A stretch of DNA of 64,000 bases from Jatrophihabitans telluris (GCF_023516435.1 NZ_CP097332.1:2108001-2172000); one strand, 5' to 3'. Positions 18,063 through 33,283 are shown, counted from the stretch's first letter. Numbers and translations are program-made. Notes: a model not told the origin generated them from the letters alone.

Positions 18063-18920
18063 TTGAGCGACATCGGGCCACTGCAGGCAGCGGTATATGG
18101 CGTTGTGCAGGGATTGACCGAGTTCCTTCCGATCTCGTCCACCGGCCACCTGCGGATCGTGCAGGCCTGGCTGAATCCGCACATCGACCAGGCCGGCTTC
18201 ACCGCCTTCACCGCCGTGATCCAGCTCGGCACGATGGCCGCGGTCGTCCTCTACTTCTGGCGCGAACTGCTGCACGTCGCGGTCGCCTGGCTGCGTGGGG
18301 TGTTCTCCCACCTGCGGGGCGGCAACGGCGCCGAGCGACAGAGCCTGGAATACCGGATGGGGTGGTACCTCATCCTCGCCACGATTCCCGTCGGCGTCTT
18401 CGGGCTGATCTTCTCCCACCAGATCGAGACCGGTGCCCGCAACCTGTGGATCATCTCCGTCGCGCTCATCGTCATGGCGATCGTGCTGTTCGTGGCCGAA
18501 CGCCGTGCCTCGCGAGACCGCGGCGAGGACGACATCAACTCCCGGGACGCCATCGTCGTCGGAGCCGCGCAGTCCCTGGCGCTGATCCCAGGCGTGTCGC
18601 GCTCGGGCGCCACCATCACCGCGGGGCTGTTCCGAGGCCTGGATCGGGTCACGGCCGCCCGATTCTCCTTCCTGCTCTCGGTCCCCGCGGTCGTCGCCTC
18701 GGGACTGTTCGAGGTACGCAAGATCGGCGGTCCGCACGCGCCCGGCATGGGAATCACGATCGTCGCGACCGTGATCAGCTTCATCGTCGGGCTGGCGTCG
18801 ATCGCCTGGTTGATCCGATACGTCTCGCGGCACTCCACCTTTGTCTTCGTCGCTTACCGAATCGCGCTCGGCGCGGTGCTGATGGTGCTGTTGGCCACCG
18901 GCGCGGTGTCGGCGACCTGA
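18063..18920 (+). CDS. uppP: Undecaprenyl-diphosphatase UppP (BacA)
   Basis: Integral membrane phosphatase of 285 residues that recycles undecaprenyl pyrophosphate for peptidoglycan synthesis. Both conserved motifs are present: EFLPISSTGHL (about 19-29) and PGVSRSGATIT (about 177-187). About eight transmembrane helices are visible. The start is TTG at 18063; no in-frame ATG precedes the conserved N terminus, and CACGGGG lies upstream. It heads the conserved actinobacterial run of phosphatase, DUF3090, SCO1664-like and mshC. Confidence 0.92.
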   Translation: MSDIGPLQAAVYGVVQGLTEFLPISSTGHLRIVQAWLNPHIDQAGFTAFTAVIQLGTMAAVVLYFWRELLHVAVAWLRGVFSHLRGGNGAERQSLEYRMGWYLILATIPVGVFGLIFSHQIETGARNLWIISVALIVMAIVLFVAERRASRDRGEDDINSRDAIVVGAAQSLALIPGVSRSGATITAGLFRGLDRVTAARFSFLLSVPAVVASGLFEVRKIGGPHAPGMGITIVATVISFIVGLASIAWLIRYVSRHSTFVFVAYRIALGAVLMVLLATGAVSAT

Positions 18921-18935
18921 GTACCGAGAGCTGAC

Positions 18936-19670
18936 ATGGCGACCGTTCTGTTGTTGCGTCACGGCCTCACCGCCATGACCGGGCCCGTCCTGGCCGGCCG
19001 CACACCCGGCGTCCATCTCGATGACCGCGGTATCGCCCAGGCCGCCTCGGTCGCGCAGCGGCTGGCCTCGGTCGCGCTGAGCGCGGTCGTCACGAGCCCC
19101 CTGGAGCGGTGCGCCGAGACCGCGAAGGCCGTCACCAAGGCGCAGCGCTCCGCCGGACACGCGCCGTCGACCAAGACCGACCGCCGGCTGGTCGAGTGCG
19201 ACTACGGGGACTGGACCGGCCAGAAGATCACTGCCCTGGCCAAGGAACCACTGTGGCGCGTGGTGCAGGCTCAGCCATCGGCGGCGACCTTTCCGAACGG
19301 CGAGTCGATGGGCGCGATGGCGGCCCGAGGCGTCGCGGCCGTGCGCTCCATGGACGCCACGCTGTCGGCTCAGCACGGGGCCGAGACGGTGTGGGTGGCG
19401 TGCAGCCACGGGGACGTGATCAAGGCCATCCTGGCCGATGCCCTCGGGCTCCACCTGGATCTGTTCCAGCGAATCGTGGTCGATCCGTGCTCGATCTCGG
19501 CCATCCGCTACACCGACGGCCGACCGTTCGTCCTCACCCAGAACGACACCGGCGGCGACCTCGCCCGGCTCGTTCCGCCCAAGCCCGCCAAGACCGCCCG
19601 CGGCCGGCAGAGCCGGTCCGCGGCCTCGGATGCGACCATCGGCGGCGGAGCGGGCGCGGGGACGGTTTAG
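18936..19670 (+). CDS. Histidine phosphatase family protein (MSMEG_4193 type)
   Basis: 244 residues. Catalytic RHG in LLRHGLTAM, the second block VTSPLERCAETA, and the C-terminal His in VACSHGDVIKAIL mark the phosphoglycerate-mutase-like superfamily. Its place between uppP and DUF3090 is that of the MSMEG_4193 family (established synteny). The tail after about 215 is basic and low in complexity. The substrate is unknown. Its stop codon overlaps the TAGGCT box of the next gene. Confidence 0.87.
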   Translation: MATVLLLRHGLTAMTGPVLAGRTPGVHLDDRGIAQAASVAQRLASVALSAVVTSPLERCAETAKAVTKAQRSAGHAPSTKTDRRLVECDYGDWTGQKITALAKEPLWRVVQAQPSAATFPNGESMGAMAARGVAAVRSMDATLSAQHGAETVWVACSHGDVIKAILADALGLHLDLFQRIVVDPCSISAIRYTDGRPFVLTQNDTGGDLARLVPPKPAKTARGRQSRSAASDATIGGGAGAGTV

Positions 19671-19680
19671 GCTTGATGCA

Positions 19681-20247
19681 ATGAGCCGTCAGTTGTTCTT
19701 CTTCGACCAGCCGCGACGGTTCGTCGTCGGCACCGTAGGCCAACCCGGGGAACGCGTGTTCTTCCTCCAGGCCTCCGACGACACCCGGACGGTGAGCGTC
19801 GCGCTGGAGAAGTCGCAGGTCACCATTCTCACCGAGCGGCTCGAGCAACTCCTCGAAGAGGTTGCCACCCGCTCTGGCATTCCGGTTCCCGAGGCGGTCG
19901 ACGTCGACGCCGAACCTCTTGAGAACCCGATCGACGAGGAGTTCCGGGTCGCCGCGATGGGGCTTGCCTACGACACCGAGTCGGGGATGATCATCATCGA
20001 GGCTCAGGCCCCGGCCGAGTCCACCGAAACCGCCGAGGCGACCCTGCTCGAAGACACCGAGGAGGGCCCGGACGCGTTGCGGGTGCGACTGGCGCATCAA
20101 GCCGCGTTCGAGTTCGCCGAGCGCGCCAAGCGGGTCGTGGCCGCCGGGCGTCCGCCCTGCCCGCTGTGCAACGAACCGATGGATCCCAACGGGCACGTGT
20201 GCCCGAGGCAGAACGGCTATCACCGCCAGGCCGAGATCGAGCTCTAG
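19681..20247 (+). CDS. DUF3090 family protein with C-terminal zinc-ribbon-like motif
   Basis: 188 residues of unknown function, conserved in actinobacteria next to the SCO1664-like gene. It starts MSRQLFFFDQPRRFVVGTVG and ends with a Cys/His cluster CPLCNEP...GHVCPRQNGYH, probably zinc-binding. The frame is open further upstream, inside the phosphatase gene. The ATG at 19681 is chosen from family length and because TAGGCT (19668-19673) ends seven bases before it (leaderless). Confidence 0.85.
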   Translation: MSRQLFFFDQPRRFVVGTVGQPGERVFFLQASDDTRTVSVALEKSQVTILTERLEQLLEEVATRSGIPVPEAVDVDAEPLENPIDEEFRVAAMGLAYDTESGMIIIEAQAPAESTETAEATLLEDTEEGPDALRVRLAHQAAFEFAERAKRVVAAGRPPCPLCNEPMDPNGHVCPRQNGYHRQAEIEL

Positions 20248-20265
20248 GGTCCGGCAGCTACAACC

Positions 20266-21039
20266 ATGGCTTCGGAGGAACTCACCGCACCCCTGGCCCT
20301 GCCGACGGCCGAGGCTCTGACCCTGCTCGAACGGGGCGAGCTGAGTATCGAGGGCCGGGTCACGACGGCCTCCAACGCCACCCTGTACTGCCGGGCGGAG
20401 TTGGACGGAATCGCGGCGGCATGCGTCTACAAGCCGATCTCGGGTGAGCGGCCGCTCTGGGATTACCCGGACGGCACGCTGGCCGAACGGGAGTATGCGG
20501 CGTACCTGACCGCAACCTTCTTGGCGCCGACGACGGCCGACCTCCAGCTGGTTCCTCCGACGGTTCTGCGCGACGGTCCGATGGGCGTGGGCATGGTCCA
20601 ACTGTGGATCGGTGAGGACGAGGACTACGACATCATCGAGGCCATCAACGCCGGCGTTGCCGCCCCGTTGCGGGTCATGGCCCTGTTCGACGCGATCATC
20701 AACAATTCCGACCGGAAGGTTTCGCACCTGCTTCCGGTGCGCGATCCGGACGGGGCGCTGCACATCTACGGCGTGGATCACGGAGTCAGCTACGGCGTGG
20801 ACGACCGGTTGCGCACCGTGCTCTGGCAGTGGGCCGGCTCGGCCATCCCGCCCGAACTCCTGGAGGGCCTGCACCGAGTCGAGGACGCCCTGCGGGCCGA
20901 GCTCGGCCAGGCGCTGGGGGAGTTGCTCACCCGCGCCGAGGTTCGCGCCGCCCGGCGCCGGGTGTCGCGGCTCGTCAGCACCGGGCTGTTCCCGCTTCCG
21001 CCGACGGACTGGCCGGCGATCCCGTATCCGCCGTACTGA
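20266..21039 (+). CDS. SCO1664-family protein, PI3/4-kinase-like fold
   Basis: 257 residues. The VYKPISGERPLWDYPDGTLAERE segment (about 46-68) supplies the nucleotide-binding lysine. NNSDRKVSHLL (about 145-155) and DHGVSYG (about 166-172) resemble the catalytic and metal-binding motifs of phosphatidylinositol-kinase-like proteins. Always found beside DUF3090 and near mshC in actinobacteria; the biochemical role is not established. It lies 18 bases after DUF3090 and is probably cotranscribed. Confidence 0.83.
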   Translation: MASEELTAPLALPTAEALTLLERGELSIEGRVTTASNATLYCRAELDGIAAACVYKPISGERPLWDYPDGTLAEREYAAYLTATFLAPTTADLQLVPPTVLRDGPMGVGMVQLWIGEDEDYDIIEAINAGVAAPLRVMALFDAIINNSDRKVSHLLPVRDPDGALHIYGVDHGVSYGVDDRLRTVLWQWAGSAIPPELLEGLHRVEDALRAELGQALGELLTRAEVRAARRRVSRLVSTGLFPLPPTDWPAIPYPPY

Positions 21040-21069
21040 GCAGCGTCACTGCGGTTGAGGCCGCGGCGG

Positions 21070-21534
21070 CTACGGGCGGGCGGTCACCACATCGGCCAGC
21101 CGCCTGAGCGTGGCGGTCATGCCGCGCCTGTTGCGGGCCGGAAAGCCCAGCAGCAGCAGGCTGAGACGGTGTTTGGCGCCCCGGGCGTCCCATTCCTCCA
21201 CCACCTGCGTGCCGCCATCGACCTCGAGGAACCGGTAACGCCAGATGTGGCCGTTGAAGTGGCGCCAGGCGATCACCGATGGTTCGTCGAATTCGACGAC
21301 GGTGTTGAGGATCTTGTAGTCGGCGCCGATGTGCATGTCCATCGCGAACGTGGCGCCCAGGCTCAACCGCTCGGGGCCGCCCTCGCGCACTGCCTTGACC
21401 GAGCCGCCGCCATCGATGGCCGGGTGCTGGGCCGGATCGGCCAGGACGTCGAACAGCTGCTGCCGGCCCGCGGGGATGACCGCCGATACCCGGACCAGAT
21501 ATCTCGACTCGTTCGGTTGGGATTCACTCGCCAT
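21070..21534 (-). CDS. SRPBCC family protein
   Basis: About 154 residues with the START/Bet v1-like pattern: VSAVIPAGRQQLFDVLADPAQHP at the N terminus, IAWRHFNGHIWRYRFLEV in the middle and a long C-terminal helix. Such proteins bind hydrophobic ligands; the ligand is unknown. The start at 21534 is chosen because the upstream open frame (to 21600) is arginine-rich and reads into the mshC leader. It is divergent from mshC. Confidence 0.75.
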   Translation of the reverse strand: MASESQPNESRYLVRVSAVIPAGRQQLFDVLADPAQHPAIDGGGSVKAVREGGPERLSLGATFAMDMHIGADYKILNTVVEFDEPSVIAWRHFNGHIWRYRFLEVDGGTQVVEEWDARGAKHRLSLLLLGFPARNRRGMTATLRRLADVVTARP

Positions 21535-21662
21535 GATCGACAGCTTGCTGCGCCGTGGGCGTGTTCGCCAATCGGAGCGTGCTGGGCGGGCGCCATCCAT
21601 CGCGTCGAGGCTTGGTCGACCCGAGGCCGGAGCCGGGCGTGGCAGGCAGATACGGTGTCGGC

Positions 21663-22919
21663 ATGCAGTCCTGGAACGCGCCCGAAGTCCCCGTCCTGCC
21701 GAAGACCAACGGGCACGGTGGCCGGCCGCTGCGGCTGTACGACACCGCCTCCGACGAGATCCGCCCGACGACTCCCGGCGCGACCGCCACCCTGTACGTG
21801 TGCGGGATCACCCCGTACGACGCGACCCATCTTGGTCACGCGGCCACGTATCTGGCCTTCGACATCATCCAGCGAGTGTGGCGGGATAACGGGCATTCGG
21901 TGCACTACGTCCAGAACGTCACCGATGTCGACGACCCACTGCTCGAGCGCGCCAGGGACACCGGTGTCGACTGGACCGATCTGGCCCGGCGGGAGACCAC
22001 GCTGTTCTCCGAGGACATGACTGCGCTGCGCGCGCTGCCACCTCGCGATTACGTCGGTGTCGTCGAGGCAGTCGACGAGATCGCCGACGGCGTGGCCGAA
22101 CTCCTCGTCCAAGGCAAGGCCTACCGGCTCGACTCGGACCCCACCGGCGACGTGTACGCCACCGTCGAAGGAAGCGGGCACTTCGGCTACGAGTCGCGCT
22201 ACACCGACGAGCAGATGCTGGCGCTGTTCGCCGAGCGGGGCGGGGACCCGGATCGGCCCGGCAAGCGAAATCCACTCGATGCCCTGCTGTGGCGGGCCAA
22301 ACGCGACGGTGAACCGTTCTGGGACACCAGCGTCGGTCCCGGGCGCCCGGGTTGGCACATCGAGTGTTCGGTCATCGCGCGCAACCGGCTCGGCATGGCC
22401 TTCGACGTCCAGGGAGGCGGCTCCGACCTGCGGTTCCCGCATCACGAGCACTCCGCGGCACACGCGGAGGCGCTCACCGGTCAGTGGCCCTTCGCCCGCC
22501 ACTACGTGCACACGGGGATGATCGCGCTGGACGGGGAGAAGATGAGCAAGTCGCGCGGCAACCTGGTCTTCGTGTCGAAGCTTCGTGGCGCGCGGGTCGA
22601 CCCGATGGCCATCCGGCTCGCCCTTCTGGACGGTCACTACCGAGCCGACCGCGAGTGGACCGGTGGCAGGCTCCCGGCGGCCGAGCGCCGCCTGGACCGC
22701 TGGCGCCGGGCCGTGTCCGGCGACCGCGCCCTGGACGCACGTGACCTGCTCGCCGCCATGCGGGCCAGGCTGGCCGACGACCTGGACACCGAGGGCGCGA
22801 TCGAGGCGGTCGACCGGTGGGCGACGGCCAGCACGGAGCAGCACTTCGACTCGGCCGACGCGGACTCGCCGTGGCTGGCCCGCGACGCGATCGACGCGCT
22901 GCTCGGTGTACGCCTGTAG
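21663..22919 (+). CDS. mshC: L-cysteine:1D-myo-inositol 2-amino-2-deoxy-alpha-D-glucopyranoside ligase MshC
   Basis: Mycothiol biosynthesis enzyme of 418 residues joining cysteine to GlcN-inositol with ATP. It is a cysteinyl-tRNA synthetase homologue with [15 protein letters not shown] (zinc-ligand Cys and HxGH signature) and [10 protein letters not shown] (KMSKS). It is shorter than CysS, lacking the anticodon-binding end, which together with the uppP-DUF3090-SCO1664 context marks MshC. The ATG at 21663 has TACGGT (21651-21656) six bases upstream, so the message is probably leaderless; the frame is open upstream to 21555 without good start context. Confidence 0.9.
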   Translation: MQSWNAPEVPVLPKTNGHGGRPLRLYDTASDEIRPTTPGATATLYVCGITPYDATHLGHAATYLAFDIIQRVWRDNGHSVHYVQNVTDVDDPLLERARDTGVDWTDLARRETTLFSEDMTALRALPPRDYVGVVEAVDEIADGVAELLVQGKAYRLDSDPTGDVYATVEGSGHFGYESRYTDEQMLALFAERGGDPDRPGKRNPLDALLWRAKRDGEPFWDTSVGPGRPGWHIECSVIARNRLGMAFDVQGGGSDLRFPHHEHSAAHAEALTGQWPFARHYVHTGMIALDGEKMSKSRGNLVFVSKLRGARVDPMAIRLALLDGHYRADREWTGGRLPAAERRLDRWRRAVSGDRALDARDLLAAMRARLADDLDTEGAIEAVDRWATASTEQHFDSADADSPWLARDAIDALLGVRL

Positions 22920-22954
22920 CGCCGCCTGACAGACGTCCGGGGAAGCCGATCCGG

Positions 22955-23809
22955 TCAGGCCTGGCGACGTCCGTCGGTATCAGCAGGGGGACGTGGGCCG
23001 CCATCGACGTCCACGGCTTCGACGTCCCCGGCATCGACGTCCACGGCTTCGGCGTCCACGGCATCGACGTCCGCGGCAACGGCATCGACGTCGGCCACAT
23101 CGACCACGACGACAGTCGTGTTGTCGTGGCCGCCGGCGTTGTTGGCCTGTTCGACCAGGGCCACGGCGGCGCGTTGCGGGTCAGGCTCGTCGAACAGCAC
23201 CCGAGCGATTTCGGCATCGTCCAGCTCGCCGGTGAGCCCGTCGGAGCAGATGAGAAAGCGCTCGCCAGGGGAGGGCGGGAACAGCCACACGTCGGCCGCC
23301 GGAGCCGGCTGGGAGCCCAGCGAGCGGGTGACCACGTTGCGGCGCGGGTGAAAGCGCGCTTCCTCGCGTCGCAGCTCGCCGGCTGTGACGAGCTCCTGCA
23401 CGGCCGAGTGATCGACCGTGAGCTGGCTGAGCAGGTTGTCGGCGAAGCGATACACGCGCGAGTCGCCGACGTTGAACACCGCCCACTGGGTCGAGCCGCC
23501 CGCGGCGACCAGGCCGAGCCCGGTCACCGTGGTGCCGAGCCCGGACCGCTCCCGCCGTTGCCGGCCCGCTTCGAGGATCCTGTCGTTGGCCTGCCGCAGG
23601 GCCGCGACGATGTCCTCGGCACTCAGTGGCCTCTGCTCGGAAAGGCGGCGGAATTCGCTGACCGCGATGTCCGAGGCGACCTCGCCGGCCGCGTGGCCGC
23701 CCATCCCGTCGGCGACGACGAACAGGGTCGGACCCGCCCACACACTGTCCTCGTTGAGTTCACGTACCCGGCCGACGTCGGTGGCCGATCCCCAGTTCAC
23801 CCTCAGCAT
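22955..23809 (-). CDS. PP2C-family serine/threonine phosphatase with acidic repeat tail
   Basis: 284 residues. All PP2C metal motifs are present: NEDSVW, VADGMGGHAAGE, GDSRVY, SDGLTGEL and GGHDNTTVVVV. It dephosphorylates Ser/Thr-phosphorylated proteins (the PstP type is the mycobacterial example). There is no transmembrane segment, unlike PstP. The last 45 residues are a low-complexity run of Asp, Val and Ala encoded by tandem repeats (23002-23100) and are probably disordered. Confidence 0.87.
   Translation of the reverse strand: MLRVNWGSATDVGRVRELNEDSVWAGPTLFVVADGMGGHAAGEVASDIAVSEFRRLSEQRPLSAEDIVAALRQANDRILEAGRQRRERSGLGTTVTGLGLVAAGGSTQWAVFNVGDSRVYRFADNLLSQLTVDHSAVQELVTAGELRREEARFHPRRNVVTRSLGSQPAPAADVWLFPPSPGERFLICSDGLTGELDDAEIARVLFDEPDPQRAAVALVEQANNAGGHDNTTVVVVDVADVDAVAADVDAVDAEAVDVDAGDVEAVDVDGGPRPPADTDGRRQA
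23002..23100. repeat. Minisatellite in the 3' end of the PP2C gene
   Basis: Units begin with CATCGACGTC at 23002, 23032, 23062 and 23083. The first two are 30 bases long and the third 21 bases, all multiples of three. They encode the Asp/Val/Ala tail of the phosphatase. Confidence 0.75.
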
Positions 23810-23886
23810 GCGTCGAGGCCCAATTCTGTCGAGTCCGGTGTGTGCTTGCTCGCGCTACCTGAACGCCGAATGTGCGGACAAACCCG

Positions 23887-24750
23887 CTACATACTCCCGG
23901 GCGGGCCGCCTCGGTCGCGGCGGCGCAGATAGCGCTCGAACTCCTTGGCTATGGCCTCACCGGAAGCCTCGCGCATCTCGCCGTCGTCGTCGCGCTCCTC
24001 GAGGTTGCGGATGTATTCCTGCACCTCGGAGTCCTCCTCGGCCATCTCATCGACGAGCTTCTGCCATTCGTCGGCCTGGGCGGGCAGTTCGCCCATCGGA
24101 ACCGGGATGTCGAGGACCTCCTCGACCCGGTGCAACAACGCGATGGTCGCCTTGGGGTTCGGTGGCTGGGACACGTAGTGGGGGACGGCGGCCCAGAACG
24201 AGATCGCCGGAATCCCTGCGTTCACGCACGCGTCCTGCAGAATGCCGACGATGCCCGTGGGGCCCTCGTAGCGGGAACTCTCCAGGCCGTAACGGCTGGC
24301 GCTGGCCGTGTCGTAGGCGGTGCCCGTGACCGGGGTGGGACGGGTGTGCGGCGCGTCGGACAGCAGCGCTCCGAGCGAGACCACGGTGGTCACGCCCAGC
24401 TCTCGTACGATGTCGAGGATCTCGTCGCAGAACATCCGCCAGCGCATGTTCGGCTCGATGCCACGGACCAGGACGAGGTCGAAATCGGCGCCGGTCGGGC
24501 GACACACCGACAGCCGGGTGGTCGGCCAGGTGATCCGCCGCGAGACGCCGTCGACCTGGCTCACGGTCGGCCGGTTCACCTGGAAGTCGTAGTAGTCGTC
24601 CGGGTCGAGTTCGGCCAGGGGGGTGGCGTCCCAGAGCAATTCCAGGTGTTCGATGGCCCCGGTGGCGGCGTCACCGGCGTCGTTCCAGCCCTCGAAAGCC
24701 GCGATGAGAACCGGGGCACGCAGTTCCGGCCAGCTCTCCATTTCCGTCAT
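23887..24750 (-). CDS. PAC2 family protein
   Basis: 287 residues of the proteasome-assembly-chaperone-2-like family: FEGWNDAGDAATGAI near the N terminus, VRGIEPNMRWRMF and SLGALLSDAPHTRP in the middle. The C-terminal third is acidic and helical. Actinobacterial members (Rv2125 type) are conserved, but their function is not established. TAGGCT (24762-24757) ends six bases before the ATG, so the message is probably leaderless. It is divergent from metH, as Rv2125 and metH are in M. tuberculosis. Confidence 0.85.
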   Translation of the reverse strand: MTEMESWPELRAPVLIAAFEGWNDAGDAATGAIEHLELLWDATPLAELDPDDYYDFQVNRPTVSQVDGVSRRITWPTTRLSVCRPTGADFDLVLVRGIEPNMRWRMFCDEILDIVRELGVTTVVSLGALLSDAPHTRPTPVTGTAYDTASASRYGLESSRYEGPTGIVGILQDACVNAGIPAISFWAAVPHYVSQPPNPKATIALLHRVEEVLDIPVPMGELPAQADEWQKLVDEMAEEDSEVQEYIRNLEERDDDGEMREASGEAIAKEFERYLRRRDRGGPPGSM

Positions 24751-24833
24751 TGGCCCAGCCTACGGCGGTGGCTATGGCCGGTGGGTCACGTGGGGCGAAG
24801 AATGCGGTGCGTGGCGCCGGTAGATTGATGGGC

Positions 24834-28402
<3,569 letters not shown>

Positions 28403-28406
<4 letters not shown>

Positions 28407-29068
28407 CCGAACTGCAGGCCGTTCTGTGGGACATGGACGGCACGCTCGTCGATACCGAGCCGTACTGGATCGCGGCCGAGTATCGCCTCGTGGAGTCCTT
28501 CGGTGGCACCTGGAACGACGAGCACGCCGAATCGCTGGTCGGTAATCCGCTGCTGGTGTCCGCGGCCTATCTCCGCGAGCACGGACGGGTGGACCTGCCG
28601 CCGGAGGAGATCGTCGACCGGCTTCTGGACGAGGTCATCCAGGCCACCACCGAGCGCATCGTCTGGCGTCCGGGCGTGCTGCGCTGCCTGGCCGAGTTGA
28701 AGGCGGCCGCCATCCCGTGCGCGATGGTCACTATGTCGTATCTGAATCTGGCCACGGCGGTGGCCGACCAACTCCCGCCGGGTACGTTTCAGTCGCTGGT
28801 GACCGGAGACCAACTCTCTCGTGGCAAACCTGATCCTGAGGCGTATCTGACCGCCGCGCGCCGACTGGGTGTCGACCCGACCCGATGCGTGGCGATCGAG
28901 GACTCACCGGCGGGGCTCGGGTCCGCCGAAGCGGCGGGCTGTGTCGTGATCGGAGTGCCCAATCAGGTAAGGCTGGAACCCGCGCCGGGCCGCATCCTGC
29001 TGCCTACGCTGGAAAATGTCGGCGTCGCAGACCTACGCGGTTACGTGAGCGAGCGCGTGGCGCTCTGA
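28403..29068 (+). CDS. HAD-superfamily hydrolase (beta-phosphoglucomutase-like subgroup)
   Basis: 221 residues. Motif I WDMDGTLVDTEPYW at residues 9-22, a helical cap domain (about 20-85), motif II TMS, motif III Lys in SRGKPDPEAY and motif IV IEDSPAGLGSA. It is a phosphatase or phosphomutase of unknown substrate. The ATG overlaps the metH stop (ATGA), so it is translationally coupled to metH. Confidence 0.86.
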
Positions 29069-29086
29069 CTCATCCCTCGGCCTGGC

Positions 29087-29995
29087 TCACACCTCGGGCT
29101 CGACAGGTCCAGGGCGGGTGGACGCGGACGCGGACGACGCCGATGCCGACGCCAGGGCGTCGCTGGGGAACGGCGGCGGCGTGCCCCCTTTGGCCGGGCA
29201 CAGCGGCTGGTAGGAACACCAGTCACAGAGCCGGGACGGGCTGGGGCGGAAGTCGCCGGTCAGGCTGGCGGTGGCAATGGCCTTCCAGATCGCCTGCAGA
29301 GTCCGCTCGAAGCGGGTGAGCTCGTCCGGGTCGGGGGAGTAGCTCAGGGTGTCCTTGTCGGCAAGGTAGATCAGTCGCAGCTGGCGCGGCACCACGCCAC
29401 GGGTGCGCCACAACACGAGCGCGTAGAACTTCATCTGGAACAGTGCTTTGGCCTCGTAGGCCTCCCGGGGGATCGAACCGGTCTTGTAGTCGACGACGCG
29501 GATGTCACCGGCGGGCGAGACGTCCAGACGGTCGACGTAGCCGCGCAGGCGCAAGCCGTCGATCACCACCTCGACCAGTTGCTCGCGGGATTCCGGTTCG
29601 AGCCGGCGCGGATCTTCGAGCTCGAAGTAGTTCGCGACCAGCGCACGGGCCGAGTCCAGCCAGGCGGCCAGCGCGGGCGCGTCGAGCTCGGCGTCGAACA
29701 GGGTCAGCAGTTCTGGTTCGGCCTCACACAGGGCCTGCCAGGAGGGATCGACGTCGGCCTGGGCGACGGTCACGGTGCGCTGGGTGGCGGGAAGCTCGTA
29801 GAGGTGTTCGAGAACGGCGTGGACCACGGTGCCGCGGGCCGCGTCCCGGCTCGGTGTCTCGGGCAGCCTGTCGATGCTGCGGAAGCGGTACAACAACGGA
29901 CAGGTCTTGAAGTCACTGGCCCGCGAGGGTGACAACGAGCCGACGACGGCCTGTGGAAGTGGCTCGAGCGCCGGAGCGGGCGTCGTGGAGGTCAT
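29087..29995 (-). CDS. RecB-family PD-(D/E)XK exonuclease with Fe-S cysteines
   Basis: About 302 residues. Cysteine near the N terminus in FKTCPLLYRFR and three C-terminal cysteines in LCDWCSYQPLCP fit the iron-sulfur staple of AddB/RecB-like nucleases. The nuclease core shows RGTVVHAVLEHL, GYVDRLDV and VVDYKTGSIP. It is homologous to the Rv2119-type protein of mycobacteria, whose role is not established. The start is ATG 29995: TACCGT (30008-30003) ends seven bases upstream, whereas the GTG at 30004 lies inside that box. The tail is an Ala/Ser repeat. Confidence 0.83.
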   Translation of the reverse strand: MTSTTPAPALEPLPQAVVGSLSPSRASDFKTCPLLYRFRSIDRLPETPSRDAARGTVVHAVLEHLYELPATQRTVTVAQADVDPSWQALCEAEPELLTLFDAELDAPALAAWLDSARALVANYFELEDPRRLEPESREQLVEVVIDGLRLRGYVDRLDVSPAGDIRVVDYKTGSIPREAYEAKALFQMKFYALVLWRTRGVVPRQLRLIYLADKDTLSYSPDPDELTRFERTLQAIWKAIATASLTGDFRPSPSRLCDWCSYQPLCPAKGGTPPPFPSDALASASASSASASTRPGPVEPEV

Positions 29996-30033
29996 GGCAG
30001 ACACGGTAGGCGCTCACTCCGACAATTCCGGGA

Positions 30034-30750
30034 TCACAGCCAGCGCAGGTGTTTGAGAGGCCACACCACGGCGAAGGCGCGGCCCACGAGCTTGTCCCTG
30101 GGGATCGTCCCGTTGAACCGGGAGTCGGAGGAGTTGCACCGGTTGTCGCCCATCACGAAGTACTGCCCGGCCGGAACCGTGATCGGCCCGAAGTCGGCGG
30201 TGCCATCGGTACACGCCGGATTCACATAAGGCTCGTTCAGCGCGACGCTGCCGATGTAGACGACCCCACCGTGCGCGCTCACGGCCTCGCCGGGCAGTCC
30301 GATCACTCGCTTGATCAGATCCTTGTCGGGAACGTTCCAGCTGTCCGGCTTGGCGAAGACGACCACGTCTTTGCGGTGCACCGAATGCAGGCGGTAGGAC
30401 AGTTTGTCGACAAGGACCCGGTCCGGCTCGCAACCCTGACATCCGTGCAGCGTGGTCTCCATCGACGCCGACGGGATGTAGAAGGAGGCGATGACGTATC
30501 CGCGCAGCACGAACACGGACAGCACGGTGCCGATGAGCAGGATCGCCCATCGCACCCCGCTGGGCAGCCGCCGGCGGGTTCGGCCATGCCTGCGGTGCCG
30601 GTGCGCGGCGCGCGAATGGCGCGCGGCCACGGCGACACTTTCCGAGGCCAGGACCGGCGGGCTTACGCGATTGGCCCGGACCGTCGCCGCGATCCTGGAC
30701 CGAAGGTCCGAGTCCGGGGCGCCGGCGGCACCCAGCTCCGAGTCGGACAC
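30034..30750 (-). CDS. lepB: Signal peptidase I
   Basis: Membrane serine protease of 238 residues that removes signal peptides from exported proteins. A long cytoplasmic, basic N terminus (1-65) precedes one transmembrane helix (about 67-88). The catalytic Ser is in IPSASMETT and the Lys in KRVIGLPGE; box E is MGDNRCNSSDSR. It starts with GTG at 30750; TAGCCT (30762-30757) ends six bases upstream (leaderless). Confidence 0.92.
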   Translation of the reverse strand: MSDSELGAAGAPDSDLRSRIAATVRANRVSPPVLASESVAVAARHSRAAHRHRRHGRTRRRLPSGVRWAILLIGTVLSVFVLRGYVIASFYIPSASMETTLHGCQGCEPDRVLVDKLSYRLHSVHRKDVVVFAKPDSWNVPDKDLIKRVIGLPGEAVSAHGGVVYIGSVALNEPYVNPACTDGTADFGPITVPAGQYFVMGDNRCNSSDSRFNGTIPRDKLVGRAFAVVWPLKHLRWL

Positions 30751-30832
30751 CTCTGCAGGCTAGTACCCACGCCGACGTGGCTGCGCGTACGCCCCGTGAC
30801 CGCCCGCCTACCGGTCGCCTACGATGAGACCG

Positions 30833-32943
<2,111 letters not shown>

Positions 32944-32953
32944 CTCGACCGGC

Positions 32954-33283
32954 CTACGCCTCGGGCCCGGCCCCGGATCCGGATCCGGCCTCGGGTCCGG
33001 CCACCGGCACGCCGTCGGTGACCCGGTTCACGTGGATGCAGTTGCCAGGGCACTCCTTGGCGGAGTCGATGACGTCCAGCCGCAGGCCGGCTGGAACGTC
33101 CACGCGCAGGCCCGCACCGAGCTTGAGATCGCCGGCGGCGTCCTTGACGTAGGCCAAGCCGTCCACGTCGAACTCGAAGACCTCCGGGGCGTACTGGACG
33201 CACAAGCCGTCGCCGGTGCACAGTTCCTGGTCGATCCACACCTCTAGTCCAGAGGTCTCGACACTCGTCTCGGACAACGTCAT
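32954..33283 (-). CDS. Ferredoxin (single 3Fe-4S/4Fe-4S cluster)
   Basis: About 109 residues. The cluster ligands are CTGDGLC (only the first and sixth-spaced cysteines, so probably a 3Fe-4S or atypical site) and CPGNCIH. It is a soluble electron carrier. The C terminus is a Gly/Ser/Pro-rich tail from 12-base-like degenerate repeats. ATG 33283 has AAGGG very close upstream; GTG 33304 is an alternative adding seven residues. It is divergent from arc. Confidence 0.8.
   Translation of the reverse strand: MTLSETSVETSGLEVWIDQELCTGDGLCVQYAPEVFEFDVDGLAYVKDAAGDLKLGAGLRVDVPAGLRLDVIDSAKECPGNCIHVNRVTDGVPVAGPEAGSGSGAGPEA

Noticed and set aside
24751-24833. Cobalamin riboswitch before metH
   Set aside because: Only 83 bases separate metH from the divergent PAC2 gene, too short for the aptamer, and a -10 box lies just before the start.
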